Assembly (NCBI GenBank): GCA_014885115.2
Contig: WKLE02006693.1
Location: forward strand, 1-17,709
Reading direction: 5' to 3'
Origin: Asterionellopsis glacialis
Lineage: Eukaryota > Bacillariophyta > Plagiogrammaphyceae > Rhaphoneidales > Asterionellopsidaceae
DNA length: 17,709 nt
Position 1 is the stretch's first letter, and every line of letters starts with the position of its first letter. Below, one piece after another: positions 1 through 8,044 of the stretch. A program made the position numbers and the translations under genes. The notes beneath the pieces are model-generated. The model was not told the origin of the DNA, made no database searches, and was given only the letters and a program-made list of their open reading frames with translations.

Positions 1-393
1 TTGTTCAGACAAGGACCCCCCTACATCCATCCTGTAGACACCTACCCCTTGTCTCTACTCCCTTGAGAATAAACCTTCTCAGTGTGTTGGGGTCGAAAAC
101 GAGAAAAATAAAAAAATAAAAAATTCTAGATGAAAGCACGGAAAATCTCTTCCGAAGGGGGTGTTTTCGCCGAGGAGTGAAAAACTCGATGAATAAACGT
201 TCTACCCCCTTAATCCGATGTTTTTGCAGTACCAATAAAAAAAAATGTTCTGACGTCTGGCCATAATCCCCTAATTTCCTAATTGTCGACAAAATGCGGC
301 ATGTCCCAGAGAATTTCTGTTTCTAAAATGATGACGTAAGCATAAAGTACACTAATTTAAATAGTAAACAAAATTACAAAAAGACAATCAACA
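1..393. other. Left-edge intergenic DNA upstream of the MTHFR-like gene
   Basis: No gene is supported here. The stretch holds several short C-runs (near 15-21, 46-49 and 205-209), A-rich tracts around 104-122 and 237-245, and the presumed promoter of the gene starting at 394. A 95-codon open frame on the minus strand (5-292) has biased, low-complexity composition and no recognisable domain, so it is not called. No strong TATA box was identified; the last 50 bases before the start codon are A/T-rich. Confidence 0.5.
251..339 (+). promoter_or_regulatory. Two TGACGT (CRE/bZIP-like) motifs
   Basis: TGACGTCT lies at 251-258 and TGACGTAA at 332-339, about 140 and 60 bases before the ATG at 394. 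TGACGT is the core bound by bZIP factors. In diatoms it is also the core of the CO2/cAMP-responsive elements described upstream of carbonic anhydrase genes. Two copies this close to a start codon are suggestive, but six-base cores occur by chance, so function is inference only. Confidence 0.3.
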
Positions 394-1683
394 ATGAGGA
401 GAAAGAGGACGACAATGGCGACCATGTTATCAATTCTCCATTATTGTGCATTGCCAAGAAAAGCAAGAGCAAGAGCAAGAGCAACCGCAGTGTTTCTCAC
501 GAAACAACAACGACATCAACGACAACAACTAAACGTTATAATGCCATGGTGCTTTCACAAAGATTATTATACGAGTCGTAGCGTGTGGTTAAACAGTCTT
601 CACAATTCCTTTCATTCTTCTTCTTTGAACAAGAATAACAAGAGGAAACGGCCGAATTTTCATCAAACAATTGAATGGAGTTCAAATGTAGGTCAACTAT
701 TTAATCAAATACAACAAATTGCGCAGCAAGGAAACCACCATGCTTGTCATTTCATTTTACCAGATTTAGATCATTTCACTATGTTGGACAAACAACAATT
801 TTACAACACTGTTTCCAAGAAACAACAACGTATACAAACGATAGCTGCATGTCAACATACAGAAGAATCATTGATGCAATACTTGGTATCACAACAACAA
901 CAAGAATGTCTCAATCGTGGTGATGAAAGTATCACTACAAGTGGTGTTGGTGGTACTACTAGAAATAATGATGATGATTGTCATGTTGATAATTTCGGTA
1001 TGGTAGACAAATATTTAATTGTGGGTGGCAATCATAAAAATCTACGAAAAGCAACAACAAGATTATCTTCTGTGAAAGCTATTGAAATAGCAAAGCAAGT
1101 TTTATCATCTACATCTACATCGATTGAATTGTGGGGTGTTGCCAATCCAAATGATGCAAATAGTACACATCAAGTAATGGAAAAGATAAAAGCAGGTGCA
1201 TCTGGTATTATTACACAACCATTATTTACTGAGTATGCTCCAGATATATTCATGTCCTATCCCCGTACTAGTAGAAGTAGCAACGAAAAAAACAATCATG
1301 ATGTTGTTTACATTGCTGGATTGGCATTCCCTAAATCAACCAAAGGTTTATTATTTTGGTCACAATTACTAACATATGACGATGATCCGTCTGCACTTTC
1401 CATCATACAAAATGATTCGTTATTTCAAAAACATATAGATTGGTTTGAACGTCAACCAATGGGACCAACATCATCATTGATTTGGGCACAAGATCAATTC
1501 ACCATGTTGAACAATTTATCATCCACCTACCACGACAAGAACAGCAACAAAAACAACATCCAAGAAGAATTCTGCAATACGAAGGAAACATTGATTAATG
1601 GAATTCATTACATGCCAATGAAAAATGCAAGGGATTTGATATCTTTATTGTCGAAAGAAAACGAAAACACACAAGTTCACTAG
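394..1683 (+). CDS. Divergent methylenetetrahydrofolate reductase (MTHFR)-like protein, probably mitochondrial
   Basis: This single-exon gene encodes 429 residues. Residues 1 to about 92 are Arg/Lys/Ser/Gln-rich with almost no acidic residues, which fits an organellar, most likely mitochondrial, presequence. An alternative Met lies at residue 8. Residues of about 98-421 follow the order of MTHFR/MetF barrel segments: RIQTIAACQHTEESL (strand plus helix); DKYLIVGGNHK at 205-215, where MetF has its LRGD loop; LWGVANPND around 246-254, the counterpart of the 'yPE.H' strand; KIKAGASGIITQPLF at 264-278, the best match to the family's 'K.dAGA...iTQ.fF'; VVYIAGLAFPKS at 304-315; and NGIHYMPM at 402-409. 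MTHFR reduces methylene-THF to methyl-THF using FAD. Here the usual 'EFFPP' start and the RGD Asp are not evident, and there are Asn/Asp/Gln-rich insertions. Catalysis is therefore uncertain: it may be an MTHFR-fold protein with another role. The gene is well supported; the family call is fairly sure, the enzyme activity is not. Confidence 0.75.
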   Translation: MRRKRTTMATMLSILHYCALPRKARARARATAVFLTKQQRHQRQQLNVIMPWCFHKDYYTSRSVWLNSLHNSFHSSSLNKNNKRKRPNFHQTIEWSSNVGQLFNQIQQIAQQGNHHACHFILPDLDHFTMLDKQQFYNTVSKKQQRIQTIAACQHTEESLMQYLVSQQQQECLNRGDESITTSGVGGTTRNNDDDCHVDNFGMVDKYLIVGGNHKNLRKATTRLSSVKAIEIAKQVLSSTSTSIELWGVANPNDANSTHQVMEKIKAGASGIITQPLFTEYAPDIFMSYPRTSRSSNEKNNHDVVYIAGLAFPKSTKGLLFWSQLLTYDDDPSALSIIQNDSLFQKHIDWFERQPMGPTSSLIWAQDQFTMLNNLSSTYHDKNSNKNNIQEEFCNTKETLINGIHYMPMKNARDLISLLSKENENTQVH

Positions 1684-2206
1684 TTCGTTTGTAAGTAAAA
1701 GACGTTCTTGCCAAAGCAGACATGGCACTTGAACAACATGGAATAAATGAGTAATAAATGGGTAGTTGTGTCCTATATATTCATACTGCACCACTTCTTC
1801 AATATCCTACAAATGCGGAGAAGGCTTGAAGGATGAAGCGAGAGAGAGAAAATCAGACGACACGAAACGGAGAAACGAACTAAGAACTATTTCTCGTGCC
1901 GTGTTTCAGTCAGAAGTAAGAGTTGACTTTTTCGTTTTCTTCTTCAATCAGCGGTGTATTAAAACTCAACAATTGAATCGTGCACTGTATCCTTCTGTGC
2001 ATACGTGTAGAGGTAGGACAAAAGGCATGTCATGATGAATTTATTGTTTCGAAAAAAGGAATGACAACGACACGATCGTAAAGACGATGTGACATCAATG
2101 CTGCAAATCATCAAAAAGTAAATACTTACTACGACTCCTATTTGATTTAGAACTGCAACATTGTTCTTTTCATTAATTATGCCGTGCTCTGTTTGTTCGA
2201 TACGTG
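1684..2206. other. Intergenic DNA between the MTHFR-like gene and the duplicated fragment
   Basis: Apart from the AATAAA signals near 1742-1758, I see no gene or repeat. Open frames at 1766-2035 (+) and 1959-2216 (-) have no coding character that I can recognise. GTAAGT at about 1691 looks like a splice donor but has no partner that extends the upstream protein. Confidence 0.45.
1742..1758 (+). terminator. Candidate polyadenylation signals of the MTHFR-like gene
   Basis: AATAAA occurs at 1742-1747 and again at 1753-1758, about 60-75 bases after the stop codon. This is the usual place and sequence for a eukaryotic cleavage/polyadenylation signal. Short A/T-rich hexamers are common, so this is a positional inference. 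Confidence 0.45.
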
Positions 2207-2551
2207 TATACCTCACTCTTGATTCATGTCGGGTGAACTTTTGGTTTTTTGGAGACGACGCTGCTGCGAAGAACCATGATGATTTACATGGCCATGTAAA
2301 CTTTGACTCCCTCTCTGATTCTTTTGAAGAACCTTACTTTTATTCTGACTTTGCTTTCCTGTCTGAGTCGATTTTGCACGACTTATCCGACTCTTACCCC
2401 CATGCATCATACTTTTTGTATCATTGGTATGAGACGGATTTCGATCAGATTGCAATAATAAATACACTATGGGATCATCCTTTTGTAATGCATTTTCGTG
2501 TTCGTTGGTGGAAACATATCAATCTTACCATCTTTGCTCTTGTTCTTGTTC
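2207..2551 (-). pseudogene. Broken duplicate of the C-terminal coding segment of the 822-residue protein gene
   Basis: These 345 bases match 3023-3368 in the same orientation with about a dozen differences (roughly 96-97 % by eye, offset 816-817). Read on the minus strand they give the same residues as the parent, for example HTNDTKSMMHGGKSRISRAK. The copy is dead as part of a longer protein. A one-base deletion in the run near 2494 shifts the frame into a TAG, and a G-to-A change turns the Trp codon after MNQE into TGA. An 84-codon open frame (2213-2467) remains between these breaks, but nothing shows that it is expressed. Similarity stops abruptly at about 2551 on one side and fades near 2190-2207 on the other. 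Confidence 0.85.
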
Positions 2552-2893
2552 TTTGTACACAGCAATCAACAAGAAAAAAGCACCTGATGATTGAAAACAT
2601 GCTGGCCTTGCGACGCTGTAGACAATTCACCACACCTCATTACAACTTGTGTACAGCTTTGTTCTGCATAGAATTATTGTAAAACCTTCTTTGTCATAAA
2701 ATACAAAGAACAACAATAAAACGACAATGTTGAAAACGAATGCGAAATACATACATAAATATTTGCATATTACATTAACTGCAACTCGTTTATTATTTCT
2801 CTGCGCTGGCCCTTTGACAGTATTTTGTTTTACAATGTTTTGCTTCATTCATTTTCATTAACTCTTTTTCGTAACTCCTTTTCTTGTTATTCT
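2552..2893 (-). terminator. 3' flank of the 822-residue gene with AATAAA signal
   Basis: On the minus strand AATAAA lies at 2789-2794, about 100 bases beyond the stop codon at 2894-2896, a reasonable polyadenylation signal. The rest is A/T-rich spacer without recognisable coding content and separates the gene from its broken duplicate. Confidence 0.4.
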
Positions 2894-5362
2894 TTAATAT
2901 TGTGCTCGTACCATGTAATCATTTCTTGAGGATGCTTTACCCTTCTGTGTACGATGGTTCCTAAACCTGTTTTCTCTAGCAAGACTTTTGTTGCTTGAAC
3001 TTTGTTTGTTACCTCCTGATGTTATACCCCACTCTTGATTCATGTCGGGTGAGCTTTTGGTTTTTTGGAGACGACGCTGCTGCGAAGAACCATGATGATT
3101 TACATGACCATGTAAACTTTGACTCCCTCTCTGATTCTTTTGAAGAACCTTACTTTTATTCTTGCTTTGCTTTCCTGTCTGAGTCGATTTTGCACGACTT
3201 ATCCGACTCTTACCCCCATGCATCATACTTTTTGTATCATTGGTATGAGCCGGATTTTGATCAGGTTGCAATAATAAATACGCTATGGGATCATCCTTTT
3301 GTAATGCATTTTTCGTTTTCGTTGGTGGAAACATTTCAATCTTACCATCTTTGCTCTTGTTCTTGTTCGGTTTACTCCTTTTCATACTGATACCACTAGT
3401 AGTAGCAGCACCTGTAGCAATGACATCACGTCTTGTTGTTGTTCTAGGATCCAATTGCTGAGAACTTCGGCGTGGACGTTGGATCGTAGTGCGATCATTG
3501 TTTTGTCGTGGTCTACCGTCACTACGACGATCATGACTAGCCTCCTTGCCATCATTATCTCCGAAAAGAGACCCCACCCAGCCTGTAAATGTTCCGCTTC
3601 CATCTGTTGTATGTGTATCAGAATGGTAGGAAGCTGTTTCATGATCATAAAGATCATCACCGGCATAGGTTTCATCATCATAATAAGAGTCACCATTGTC
3701 CCTACGTGAAGATTTATTGGAATGGTACCCATACTCATCAGACTCCATGCGTGATTCGTCTTCCGCAAACATATTCATAGGCCCACATACATCCCATGAA
3801 GATGAATGATCATTTGCAGTATTAGGTGATACTGCAGCAGTACTCTTGCTTCTTGATTTGGTCTTTGTCTTGTTGTTGTTGGTAGTGGCAATGTTGCTAG
3901 TCTTCTTCCTGTTCGTACCATCATCAATAATAGTATTTTTGGCCATGGTATAATTTGCAAGCGTTTGAGGACTCACACTTTTTACATCTTTTGTACGTGA
4001 TGCCTTATTGTTTTTCCATTTCCCAAAAAGACCTTTTTGGTCTTGACCCGTTGATGTTTCTTGCGAAGCAATGTGTTTTTGTTGTTCACGTTTTTGCCAT
4101 GCTTGACGTGATTTACGCATTTTTTGTGTATCTTGGACTTCCAAACTATCTTCCTGGTCATCCTCGTACCTTCTGCTGCTCTGTTGCTTCCTTCTGGAAA
4201 AAGAGGAACGTCCTCCATTCTCATGCAAAATGGTTTCAATTCCTCCTTCTTCTGTACTTGTAGTATCCGCAGCACAACAAATCATTTGATCCCAACTATC
4301 TTCTTCTTCTTCTTGTGGATCTACCTCTTGTCTTCGTTGTTTGTTTATACTACGACCTCGACTTTTGCTGCTGCGACCCTTTGAACGACCACGACGATCT
4401 TCATCCTCATCATACCCTTCACGACGTTCATTATAATCATCCAATGGATCGTCATTGTTGTTGTCCTCATCATACCCAGTAGGACTCTTTCGGTGTCGTC
4501 GTCGTCGTTGAGAATTACTGGGATACCGATCCTCATATTCTTGTTCTTGTGTATAATCATCATCTCCCTCTGGACGTGGTGATGGTGGAATAAATCCAAT
4601 TGTACTTGGATAATTTGGTGACTGTTGCTGTTGTTGTTGTTGTTGTGCTGCAGTTGTACGACGACGATGAAAGACAGTGGTTCGACCCGTACGTTGACGA
4701 TTGAACCCTCGTTTAAGAGGACCACCAACTACAGCAGCAGCTACACCACCAACACCAACAAGTTGTTTGGTAGGTATTTTATTATGTTTTCCTTGATAGA
4801 AATTATCCAAATGTTTCAAATCGGATGAATTTGTAATTTCAGATATATCATCAACAACACTAGTATTAGTGGATGACTTCTTTTTGGTACGTATTGATGT
4901 AGTAGCAGTAGTAGTCTTACGATTCAAGCAAGATGGTTTCTTACTTCGACTTGTAGTACTACTATAAGATGTATCATATGGATCATGATGATAGTCATCT
5001 TCATCATCTTCAAAATAGGTATCATCATCGTCTGATGCAAAGGATTCATCTTCATGAATGGTATTCATATTATTATGATTATGATTTGTTGTTCGAGATC
5101 TTGCTTTATTGCTTCTTGGAACTTGTAATTCAAATTGATCATTCGGTTGTAATGAAAATCCAACAGAATGATCGTATTCTTGTAAATACAAGGGTTGTTG
5201 TTGAGTTGATGGTCCTCCAACACGATGATGATGATGATGATATGGAGAAGAAGGATGGTAAGCACCATTACCACCACGAAGAGGTGGTGGTGGATAATTT
5301 TGATAATTATCAATATTATTAGTATGAGTAGCACTCGTATTACGACGTCGTAATAACCCCAT
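2894..5362 (-). CDS. Large disordered low-complexity protein, function unknown
   Basis: This is an uninterrupted 822-codon frame, far longer than chance allows, starting MGLLRRRNTS and ending ...DYMVRAQY. I recognise no catalytic domain. Visible content by residue: Pro/His-rich N-terminus with a His run (about 30-50); acidic patches (about 105-130 and 270-320); a poly-Gln run (about 238-247); Arg/Ser- and Lys/Arg-rich stretches; and a basic Lys/Ser-rich tail. Three short ordered-looking islands stand out: SWDQMICCAA (356-365), SSWDVCGPMNMF (522-533) and GTFTGWVGSLFG (590-601). The first two share a Trp-Asp-x-x-Cys pattern. No signal peptide or membrane helix is seen. The composition suggests a scaffold, nuclear or RNA/DNA-associated protein, but that is guesswork. 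The gene is divergent from the DP gene across about 1 kb. The coding bases for residues of about 665-780 are duplicated downstream at 2207-2551. Numerous antisense and shifted frames inside this gene are shadows. Confidence 0.75.
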   Translation of the reverse strand: MGLLRRRNTSATHTNNIDNYQNYPPPPLRGGNGAYHPSSPYHHHHHRVGGPSTQQQPLYLQEYDHSVGFSLQPNDQFELQVPRSNKARSRTTNHNHNNMNTIHEDESFASDDDDTYFEDDEDDYHHDPYDTSYSSTTSRSKKPSCLNRKTTTATTSIRTKKKSSTNTSVVDDISEITNSSDLKHLDNFYQGKHNKIPTKQLVGVGGVAAAVVGGPLKRGFNRQRTGRTTVFHRRRTTAAQQQQQQQQSPNYPSTIGFIPPSPRPEGDDDYTQEQEYEDRYPSNSQRRRRHRKSPTGYDEDNNNDDPLDDYNERREGYDEDEDRRGRSKGRSSKSRGRSINKQRRQEVDPQEEEEDSWDQMICCAADTTSTEEGGIETILHENGGRSSFSRRKQQSSRRYEDDQEDSLEVQDTQKMRKSRQAWQKREQQKHIASQETSTGQDQKGLFGKWKNNKASRTKDVKSVSPQTLANYTMAKNTIIDDGTNRKKTSNIATTNNNKTKTKSRSKSTAAVSPNTANDHSSSWDVCGPMNMFAEDESRMESDEYGYHSNKSSRRDNGDSYYDDETYAGDDLYDHETASYHSDTHTTDGSGTFTGWVGSLFGDNDGKEASHDRRSDGRPRQNNDRTTIQRPRRSSQQLDPRTTTRRDVIATGAATTSGISMKRSKPNKNKSKDGKIEMFPPTKTKNALQKDDPIAYLLLQPDQNPAHTNDTKSMMHGGKSRISRAKSTQTGKQSKNKSKVLQKNQRGSQSLHGHVNHHGSSQQRRLQKTKSSPDMNQEWGITSGGNKQSSSNKSLARENRFRNHRTQKGKASSRNDYMVRAQY
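3023..3368 (-). repeat. Parental copy of the duplicated 345-bp segment (inside the 822-residue gene)
   Basis: This is the partner of 2207-2551, in direct orientation and offset by 816-817 bases. It is intact coding sequence here (residues of about 665-780, from KNKSKDGKIEMFPP to MNQEWG). Flanks of the two copies do not match, so this is not a simple tandem duplication of an 816-base unit unless the flanks were later replaced. Confidence 0.85.
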
Positions 5363-5775
5363 GATTTATTTACAATTTCTTAAAAATTCTCAACGCACCC
5401 CCCACTGCTGAAATTCTATACACCGATAAAACACAACGACACACTCACACACCGATTTATGTGGTACGGTTGTACTCCTTGTTATTGTTATGATTCATGG
5501 GTTTACAAAACCACACAACTATTCTCTCTTTTGTTTGGGTTACAAGCTGTTCATTTCTCTTTTCCAGTTGTGTGAGGTGGAGAGAAAGCTACAAGTGAGG
5601 AGAAAATTCTACAAGGCTGCATTACTCGTACACAGTTGGATGTCTGTGGCTCGAAACAATATCTTGACGCTTGCTAAGAACAAGCTCTAGATTTGAGTGT
5701 CCAAGTTTTGGATCATTGCGTATAGTTGGTTGGCTTGCGTTAGAGTTTGTGGGAATGCGATTTGTTTCTATTGCC

Positions 5776-5815
5776 CCCAACGGTAGTTACATAAATGTAT
5801 CCATTCCCCAACGGA
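5776..5815 (+). promoter_or_regulatory. Paired CCCCAACGG motifs (MYB/MSA-like)
   Basis: Two copies of CCCCAACGG lie about 31 bases apart, one ending at 5783 and one at 5814. AACGG is the core of the plant M-specific activator (MSA) element and of c-MYB/3R-MYB sites found in promoters of G2/M genes. The pair sits between the divergent 822-residue gene and the cell-cycle DP gene. Whether this organism uses such sites is unknown. Confidence 0.35.
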
Positions 5816-5974
5816 TCAACACTATCCATGATGTGATCAATATATATATTATATAAAAGTTTAAATAATGCAAATAAAATTACTTAAGTCTTTAATTTTA
5901 TACAAGTCTACCGATATAAAATCGATGAACCATCCGTTATTTGTGCATTACGTAGAATTTTACAGATGTAGAAA

Positions 5975-5987
5975 TTTTTGGCGGGGA
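5975..5987 (+). promoter_or_regulatory. Candidate E2F/DP binding site
   Basis: TTTTTGGCGGGGA matches the classical E2F consensus TTTSSCGC and resembles the TTTGGCGGGAA type. It is a G/C island in A/T-rich surroundings about 390 bases upstream of the DP start codon. E2F/DP dimers autoregulate E2F-family genes in animals and plants, so a site in front of a DP gene is plausible. Binding is inferred from the motif alone. Confidence 0.45.
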
Positions 5988-6373
5988 TGGAGAAAAAGGC
6001 GGTCGATACAAGATTCCCTTCACACGACCCAAACAATTTGGTGAGTATGTACAGTATGAAATTTGTTTTTGTGTGTCGGAAGCAGAATAGTCGTACCTTG
6101 GTACCAGGTAAGGTCATAGTTGCACAGCACAGTACATCATCCTAGTTCAGTGTAGCGATCACCAAAAATAATAACATAAAAAAATTGTCTATCTGCTATT
6201 AATAAGAATAGCAAAATAGAAGCGAGCTCTATTGTATTCTTACCTAAATTATTGTCAACACACATTCTTCTTCTTGTGACACGAGGCAACTACTACTTGC
6301 TTTCGTTTAACCGACCAAGATACAACCACAAACGACGACTACAGAACACAACTACATCATTATAACCTGCAGA

Positions 6374-8044
6374 ATGAACGAACAAGTTCATCCTCCTCTT
6401 CCTCCATCCATGAAACGATCTGTTGATTCTGTCGCTGCGACGGCGACGGGTTCAAACCAAGGAACACTTAATCCTGCATTGTCTTCTTCTGCTGCTACGG
6501 CTGCCTTGTCCTCTAACAAGACGATGAAACGAACTGTGGCATCCACACCCTCCTCCAAGACTCCCACGAAAGCTGCTCAATCTCAAGGAACAAGTCAATC
6601 TCAAGCTTCCACAACGACGACGACGACGACGACGACCATGAGTACTCCTTTGACGACCCTGTCAGCTCCTAAAATCAAGAACGAAACAACAACATCCACG
6701 TTGACTTCTTCTACCGCAAGTGCTGCACCTGCAACAGCAGCTGCTGCCACCAATAAAGCCAATAAAGGTTTGCGTCATTTCAGTATGAAGGTATGTCGCA
6801 AGGTTGAAGAAAAAGGGAAAACGACGTACAATGAAGTTGCTGATGAATTAGTCAAGGAAGTCATGGCAGAACGAAATGCTGCCGCCATGGCAGCTGCTGC
6901 AGCGCAAGCATCATCTTCTGGTGTAACTACTACAACTACTACTACAACACCGCCACCACGAGGAAAGTACGATGAAAAGAATATACGTCGACGTGTTTAT
7001 GATGCTCTCAATGTATTAATGGCCATGGATATTATTTCCAAGGAAAAAAAGGAAATACGATGGAAAGGATTGCCCAGTAATGCTCATCATGATTTAGATA
7101 TGTTGCAACGGGAAGGGGAATTTCGTCAACACCAAGTCGAAAAGAAACGTGAATCCTTGCGTGAATTGTTGATTCAACAAGTATGTTTTCGTAATTTAGT
7201 ACACCATAATACAGAACGTGAACAACAACAACAATCAGGATCGTCTTCCAACAACAACAACAACAACAAGACTGTGGAATTGGCATCGGATGAAAAAATA
7301 CCCTTGCCCTTTATTGTAGTTAATACCCATTCGTCGGCTGTCATTCAATGTGAAATGTCACCTGATCGGACAGATGTCATGTTTGATTTTAGTATGCCCT
7401 TTGAAATTAATGATGACAATACCATTTTGAAACGATTGGGTATGGACAAGACGACCATGCCTCTCTTGGAAGAAATGTTACCCCATGATTTGGTTCAATA
7501 TTGTCAAGAACACGATTTATTAGCACCTGTCCTTGTCTCTCAAGATGAAGATGTCGAACCCGAGGATCAAGGCATTCCTACTACTAGTACTCATCGTACT
7601 ACCCGTCATCATGCCCCTCCTCACCATCGTCATCATGCAGATGCAAGTAGTGGAGAGTACCACCACCAACATCAACACCATGAGGATGTAGCACCACATC
7701 TTACTTCGTCCACGCCTAAACAATATCCTCCTCCACACTCGTCAAAACCTTCTCATCGTTCACCAGCTTCTGTAACAGGAGGAGGAGGTGGAGGAGGAAT
7801 GGTACATTCATCTTATTCTCATTCATATCCACCTCCGCAGCAACAGCAGCAGCAACAACAACAACAGCTTCATCCACCACCACCACAACACCATCCGATG
7901 CAACAACAACAACAACAACAACAACAATCGTATCATTCGCAACATCAACAGCATGGGTATCGACCTCCGTCTCATGAACAACAGCAGCATCGTTCATCTC
8001 ATCATCAAGGATCATCACCACATGACTTTACAGTACCTAGCTAA
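6374..8044 (+). CDS. DP: DP transcription factor (E2F dimerisation partner)
   Basis: This single-exon gene encodes 556 residues. Residues 1-131 are a Ser/Thr/Ala-rich, probably disordered leader. Residues 132-234 are the E2F/DP winged-helix DNA-binding domain: it opens with GLRHFSMKVCRKVEEKG and YNEVADELV, and the hallmark recognition segment NIRRRVYDALNVLMAMDIIS (from residue 203) is followed by KEKKEIRWKGLP ending at 234. The RRxYD DNA-contact core is intact. About 26 Ala/Thr/Pro-rich residues are inserted between the second helix and the recognition helix (about 167-197). Residues of about 242-283 form the coiled coil, and 310-357 (PFIVVNTHSSAVIQC... FEINDDNTILKRLGM) match the DP dimerisation domain that pairs with E2F. 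From about 395 the tail is His/Gln/Pro-rich with poly-Gln and poly-Gly runs. The protein would act in the nucleus with E2F to control G1/S genes. The family assignment is secure; a DP rather than E2F identity follows from NVLMAMDIISKEKKEI. Confidence 0.95.
   Translation: MNEQVHPPLPPSMKRSVDSVAATATGSNQGTLNPALSSSAATAALSSNKTMKRTVASTPSSKTPTKAAQSQGTSQSQASTTTTTTTTTMSTPLTTLSAPKIKNETTTSTLTSSTASAAPATAAAATNKANKGLRHFSMKVCRKVEEKGKTTYNEVADELVKEVMAERNAAAMAAAAAQASSSGVTTTTTTTTPPPRGKYDEKNIRRRVYDALNVLMAMDIISKEKKEIRWKGLPSNAHHDLDMLQREGEFRQHQVEKKRESLRELLIQQVCFRNLVHHNTEREQQQQSGSSSNNNNNNKTVELASDEKIPLPFIVVNTHSSAVIQCEMSPDRTDVMFDFSMPFEINDDNTILKRLGMDKTTMPLLEEMLPHDLVQYCQEHDLLAPVLVSQDEDVEPEDQGIPTTSTHRTTRHHAPPHHRHHADASSGEYHHQHQHHEDVAPHLTSSTPKQYPPPHSSKPSHRSPASVTGGGGGGGMVHSSYSHSYPPPQQQQQQQQQQLHPPPPQHHPMQQQQQQQQQSYHSQHQQHGYRPPSHEQQQHRSSHHQGSSPHDFTVPS

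Larger units (their letters stand above)
5363..6373. promoter_or_regulatory. Divergent intergenic region between the 822-residue gene and the DP gene
   Basis: About 1 kb separates two start codons pointing away from each other, so promoters for both genes should lie here. It contains an E2F-like site (5975-5987) and two CCCCAACGG motifs (about 5775-5815), listed separately. Open frames at 5490-5690, 5671-5856 (+) and 5908-6117 (-) show no recognisable protein. The 100 bases before the DP start are rich in ACGAC/ACAAC, as in a leader. Confidence 0.55.

Noticed and set aside
5..292. 95-codon minus-strand open frame at the left edge
   Set aside because: Biased Arg/Phe/Lys composition, no recognisable domain, and it lies in the presumed promoter region; chance opening is the simpler explanation.
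1688..1700. GTAAGT after the MTHFR-like stop as a splice donor extending the protein
   Set aside because: It lies after the stop codon, and no acceptor or downstream coding sequence continues the protein.
2995..3390. Plus-strand frame that recurs at 2161-2682 with similar protein (…LDSCRV..WFFGDDAAAKNHDD…)
   Set aside because: Both are antisense to the duplicated coding segment; their similarity follows from the DNA duplication and does not indicate a conserved protein.
3382..5334. Many shifted and antisense frames inside the 822-residue gene
   Set aside because: Low-complexity codon repeats leave all frames open; only the 822-codon frame is long and continuous.
5908..6117. 69-codon minus-strand frame in the divergent promoter
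   Set aside because: No recognisable protein, and it overlaps the E2F-like site; most likely chance.
6444..6456. GGGTTCAAACC resembling a tRNA B-box
   Set aside because: It lies inside the DP coding frame and has no A-box, cloverleaf or T-run.
7553..7564. Reverse-strand GGGTTCGAC-like B-box
   Set aside because: It is inside DP coding sequence, with no tRNA structure around it.
7520..8021. Minus-strand frames opposite the DP C-terminus (poly-Val, poly-Met)
   Set aside because: They are complements of the CAA/CAT/ACC repeats coding for Gln, His and Thr runs.
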